Positions 61,043 through 64,000 of a DNA stretch of 64,000 nucleotides are shown in pieces. The stretch is from Paraphysomonas bandaiensis (taxonomy: Eukaryota > Chrysophyceae): positions 1 through 64,000 of the forward strand of contig CBFFRP010000053.1 of NCBI GenBank assembly GCA_965644295.1, in the 5' to 3' direction. Made by a program: the position numbers and the translations under genes. The stretch's first letter is position 1. Each line of letters starts with the position of its first letter. The notes below the pieces were generated by a model. It was not told the origin of the DNA, did not search any database, and was given only the letters and a program-made list of their open reading frames with translations.

Positions 61043-61329
61043 ATTATTAGCAGTAGGCGTTTAAGAGTCAGGACTAATGTACCAAAATATAACAGCCCGG
61101 ATGCTTGACTTCCGTAGGCAGTCCAGTATCCCGGATGCCTTTGAGGTGGGCCTATTCCCGGATGCCTGTTTTTTCGTCAAGGCTCAAAGATGTCTACACA
61201 AGTGACACTATTTAGTGTCCCTTGTACCACACAATCATTTGGTTATGAGCGAGCAGAACGTTATCTGTTGACTATATATGCGGCTCCCGTTAGTTTCCCA
61301 GGGAGAATCTCTCCGGTACTTATCCCCCA
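61043..61329. repeat. Truncated copy of the long-inverted-repeat element
   Basis: Starts with the ATTATTAGCAGTAGGCG terminal sequence, then jumps to the CCCGGATGC sub-repeats and the GTCTACACAAGTGACAC block. It is internally deleted relative to 37470-37910. It is followed at once by another copy in the same orientation. Confidence 0.85.
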
Positions 61330-61341
61330 TATATTGAAAGT

Positions 61342-61890
61342 CTTATTATTAGCAATAGGCGTTAAAAACCTGCACTAACTTAGTAGCTAGATGAATGCTA
61401 GACAAACTAGTTAGACCTCTACCTGTAACTAATCCGTACACACTTTTTTATCCTACTATTTAACGCTACGGAAGCTGCTTGTGCGTCGCCGCAAGCACCA
61501 AGGTGCGACCACTTCCGCTCTGAGTTCTTAAGGTGAACATCCCGGATGCTTGACTTCAGCAGGCAGCCCAATACCCCGGTTACCCTTCAGGTGGGCCCTG
61601 TCCCGGATGCCCTTGAGGTGGACCCATTCCCGGATGCCTGTTTATTCGTCAGGGCCCAAAGACGTCTACACAAGTGACACTTATTGGTGTCCCTTGTACC
61701 ACACAAGCATTCGGCTATGAGTGGGCAGAAGAATATCTGCTGACTATGTTTGCGGCTCACGTTAGTTTCCCATGAGAAATAACTTCGGTACTTATCCCCC
61801 AGAACACCACGAAAAGGTGCGAGTCCGACTTTGTTGAGGGACTTATCCCCCATAACACCACAAAAAGGCTGCGAGGCCGACTTTGTTGAG
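61342..61890. repeat. Second tandem copy of the long-inverted-repeat element, left part
   Basis: Closely matches 37470-37965, including the full left arm, the about 27-bp sub-repeats and the GTGACAC block. Both copies are preceded by the same TATATTGAAAGTC. Its last about 50 bp (ACTTATCCCCC to TTGTTGAGGG) is duplicated at 61791-61890. The right arm is missing. Confidence 0.88.
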
Positions 61891-62965
61891 GGGTATAGTA
61901 TGTCTTTTGTATATTATATATCATATATGGTATATGGGTATAGTATGTAGTATACCGAGTGAAGGTACTGTTGGTTTGCATATAATTATAAGGTACTGTT
62001 GGTTTGCAAATACATTCATCTTTCTACATTGTGGTAAAACCGTGGATACTTATTGTGCCAGAGGCAATGCTTTGTTTTGAACATCAGTGGAATAGATGAA
62101 TACAAATGACGTAGCAGTGTTAACTAACTATATATTGTCTCTGAGGTGTTCAAGACAAGAAGCAGAAATTGACATTTAACCAAGTGTGAAATGACACTGC
62201 AAAAACTACAAACTGTAAACCACATAACTAGTCTACAATTATTTAGAATGCAATTAGAAATTTTAGGTAGTGAATATCTTATTAGCAATAGGCGCGTAAG
62301 AGACAGAACTAATTTAGCAGAGAAATTTAACTAACTAGTGCTTAACCCTTATATCCTACTACTTTTAATGCTACGAAAGTGCTTGTGCGTCACCGGCATC
62401 GGCTGATTTCAGGATTTTGGAGTACTTGAGGTGAAGAGCCTGGATGCTTGACATCACAGTCCAGTATCCCGGATACCGTTGAGGTGGGTAACAACGCCTG
62501 TTTACCATTAATTGTTAATTGTTACAAGGCCGTATATATATTATATATCTGTATGTGCTGATAATCGTGTTAATTTTATTGTATTTCATTTAGGAAATTA
62601 TATACAATAAACAAACCAATAGTGTAGTTTTGTGTTTCGTTTTGGGCCCATTAATCGGTAACTTGTTCTCCTAATCACCATTAATGGGTACCCAACTTTG
62701 ATACCTTTTAAACCTTCACTATACTACAATTGATATTTCATTCATTTACTCCTTTTTATATAGTTATCAAAGAATCTTCTTACAGTGTTGACTAGAATAT
62801 ATGATGTCAACATGAATAACCGTGATTGAATTTATTTTACTTATATGCTCTGAACAGTTACACTCGCTAAAATTAATAATACAACTGAAGTATGCAGGTA
62901 ATGCATGACATACAATATTCAAGCAACCTTCCTAATATTTCATATGTCAATATATATACGATGCT
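61891..62965. other. Intergenic region with a further element fragment
   Basis: 62278-62494 is a more diverged fragment of the same family (ATTAGCAATAGGCG through GCTTGTGCGTCACCG to CCCGGATACC). A short direct repeat, AAGGTACTGTTGGTTTGCA, occurs at 61962-61980 and 61991-62009. No gene seen. Confidence 0.6.
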
Positions 62966-64000
62966 CTACAAATTCCGTTTTTTTAGCTTAGGAATCGCCA
63001 CCGATTGTAATCTCATTTTAGCACGTAAATCGGCCGCACCTTTGCTAGGAGATTTAATGTCGCTTTTACGTACAATTTTTCTTGGCGGCAGCGCAATATC
63101 TATATATACAATTAGAAAAGAACAATACATGACATAAATAACCATCGTACCAGAAGAATGGCTTTCATCGTCTTCATTGATGACAGAGAGTCGTGATACA
63201 GAAGAATTGTCACGAGTCTTCTTAGAAAGTTTTCTTTTAGCGCAAGATACAGACGTCACATCAGAAACTGAAATATCAGACTTCTTTCCGGAGTCGTTTA
63301 GTTTATCCTCTGTGTCATCATTCCATGACTGAGACGTTGCAACTTTACTATGCAAAGTCATTTTTCTATTTTGAGTTTTCGGTTTTGAGTCTGCAGTAGC
63401 CGAGTTTTTCTTAACTGACGTTTTTTTCTTACTTCTACCTTTCTTCTTACTTATTGCTTTCGCAGCTTCATCAAAAATGGAAGTATCGATATTTGATGTA
63501 CAGGCTATATCATCGTCACTCTCCAAGTCCGGTGGAGGAACCTCAATATCAAGCGCACTACTTGAACCATTCAATATAGTAGGTTGTTCAACAAAAGGTA
63601 AAGCAGCGCCACAGCCTTGCTCCTTTTGAGAGTTACTCGCATCTTTATCAACTGAATCTGTGGTATCACTAGATGATTGAATACTATCCTCAATTTCGTT
63701 GACAGATTCTGAATGCTCTGAAGGCATAAGTCGTTTTGACTTTCTTTGCTTCTTATTTGATACACAGCCTTGCTCCTTTTGAGAGTCACTGACGTCTTTC
63801 TCAGCTGCATCTGTGGTCTCACGAGATGACTGACTACTATCCCCAATATCGTTTACAGATTCTGAATGCTCCGAAGGCATAAGTCGTTTTGATTTTCTCT
63901 GAGTTTTACTAGTTGGCGCTGTATCACTTGCTGCTTTACAGTCAGATTTTTCTGGCAGCTCTGACTTGCCTTGATCTTCACCTGAAATTTCAGTATCAGA
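62966..64000 (-). CDS. Ser/Lys-rich repeat protein, 5' part beyond window
   Basis: The frame is open from the right edge, so only the C-terminal part (about 328 residues after splicing) is visible. Two imperfect tandem repeats of about 52 residues contain KSKRLMPSEHSESVN followed by a Ser/Thr/Asp stretch and SQKEQGC. A Lys-rich tract (KKKGRSKKKTSVKK) and the end LPPRKIVRKSDIKSPSKG, ADLRAKMRLQ follow. Composition suggests a nuclear or chromatin-associated protein. The basic R-x-K-M-R ending loosely recalls the shugoshin C-terminal motif, which is only a hint. A 51-nt in-frame, stop-free intron is predicted at 63100-63150; if retained it encodes a hydrophobic run (VIYVMYCSFLIVYI). The stop is at 62966. 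Confidence 0.68.
   Translation of the reverse strand, partial: SDTEISGEDQGKSELPEKSDCKAASDTAPTSKTQRKSKRLMPSEHSESVNDIGDSSQSSRETTDAAEKDVSDSQKEQGCVSNKKQRKSKRLMPSEHSESVNEIEDSIQSSSDTTDSVDKDASNSQKEQGCGAALPFVEQPTILNGSSSALDIEVPPPDLESDDDIACTSNIDTSIFDEAAKAISKKKGRSKKKTSVKKNSATADSKPKTQNRKMTLHSKVATSQSWNDDTEDKLNDSGKKSDISVSDVTSVSCAKRKLSKKTRDNSSVSRLSVINEDDESHSSGTMVIYVMYCSFLIVYIDIALPPRKIVRKSDIKSPSKGAADLRAKMRLQSVAIPKLKKRNL

Noticed and set aside
62980-63030. Shugoshin assignment for the right-edge gene
   Set aside because: Only a loose basic ending with AKMR is seen and the N-terminal coiled coil is outside the window, so the name is not justified.

Overview
The window is nuclear DNA of a microbial eukaryote. 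Nearly every gene has GT-AG introns, mostly 34-228 nt long. Codon usage is moderately AT-rich, and tetranucleotide CATA/TATG microsatellites are abundant. An IFT57 gene means the organism builds a cilium or flagellum. An electron-transfer-flavoprotein beta gene and an RsmE-type rRNA methyltransferase fit a mitochondriate cell. A 3.8-kDa-residue-scale (about 3,815 residue) secreted FG-GAP/Calx-beta protein, exostosin-like and GT31 glycosyltransferases, and a kinesin-light-chain-type TPR/NTPase protein resemble gene content of SAR-type protists. That lineage assignment is an inference; nothing here fixes the phylum.

Layout. 1-8856 is four head-to-tail copies of a 2,291-bp unit that carries a dead transposon-like ORF and a cluster of inverted TGTGAAGC motifs; the array ends in a 450-bp TATG microsatellite. 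From 9.4 to 25 kb lies a compact block of small genes: exostosin-like (+), a hAT element with perfect 8-bp target duplication, IFT57 (-), DUF501 protein (+), secreted beta-module protein (-), CtlX/DDAH-type amidinohydrolase (+), RsmE (-), DTW-domain protein (+), GT31 (-). These mostly alternate strands with short divergent spacers. 25.3-37.1 kb is the giant secreted FG-GAP/Calx-beta protein. 37.1-40.5 kb is repeat-rich and holds an element with about 185-bp terminal inverted repeats, whose relatives recur at 46.6 and 61-62.5 kb. 40.6-46.4 kb has a copine-type vWA protein and a TBC (Rab-GAP) protein separated by a decayed coding segment and a 527-bp CATA array. 47.6-53.6 kb is a long NTPase-PX-TPR protein. 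53.6-55.4 kb holds a second copy of the hAT element. 55.4-60.7 kb has a coiled-coil protein (-) diverging from ETF-beta (+). 60.7-63 kb is repeat debris, and the window ends inside a Ser/Lys-rich repeat protein (-).

Functionally the set mixes ciliary transport (IFT57), glycan synthesis and cell-surface biology (GT47, GT31, the two secreted proteins), membrane traffic (TBC, PX), RNA modification (RsmE, DTW) and mitochondrial electron transfer (ETF-beta). I see no operon-like pathway. No rRNA, tRNA or CRISPR was recognised. All exon joins were deduced by eye from frame, GT-AG borders and family conservation, with no transcript data.
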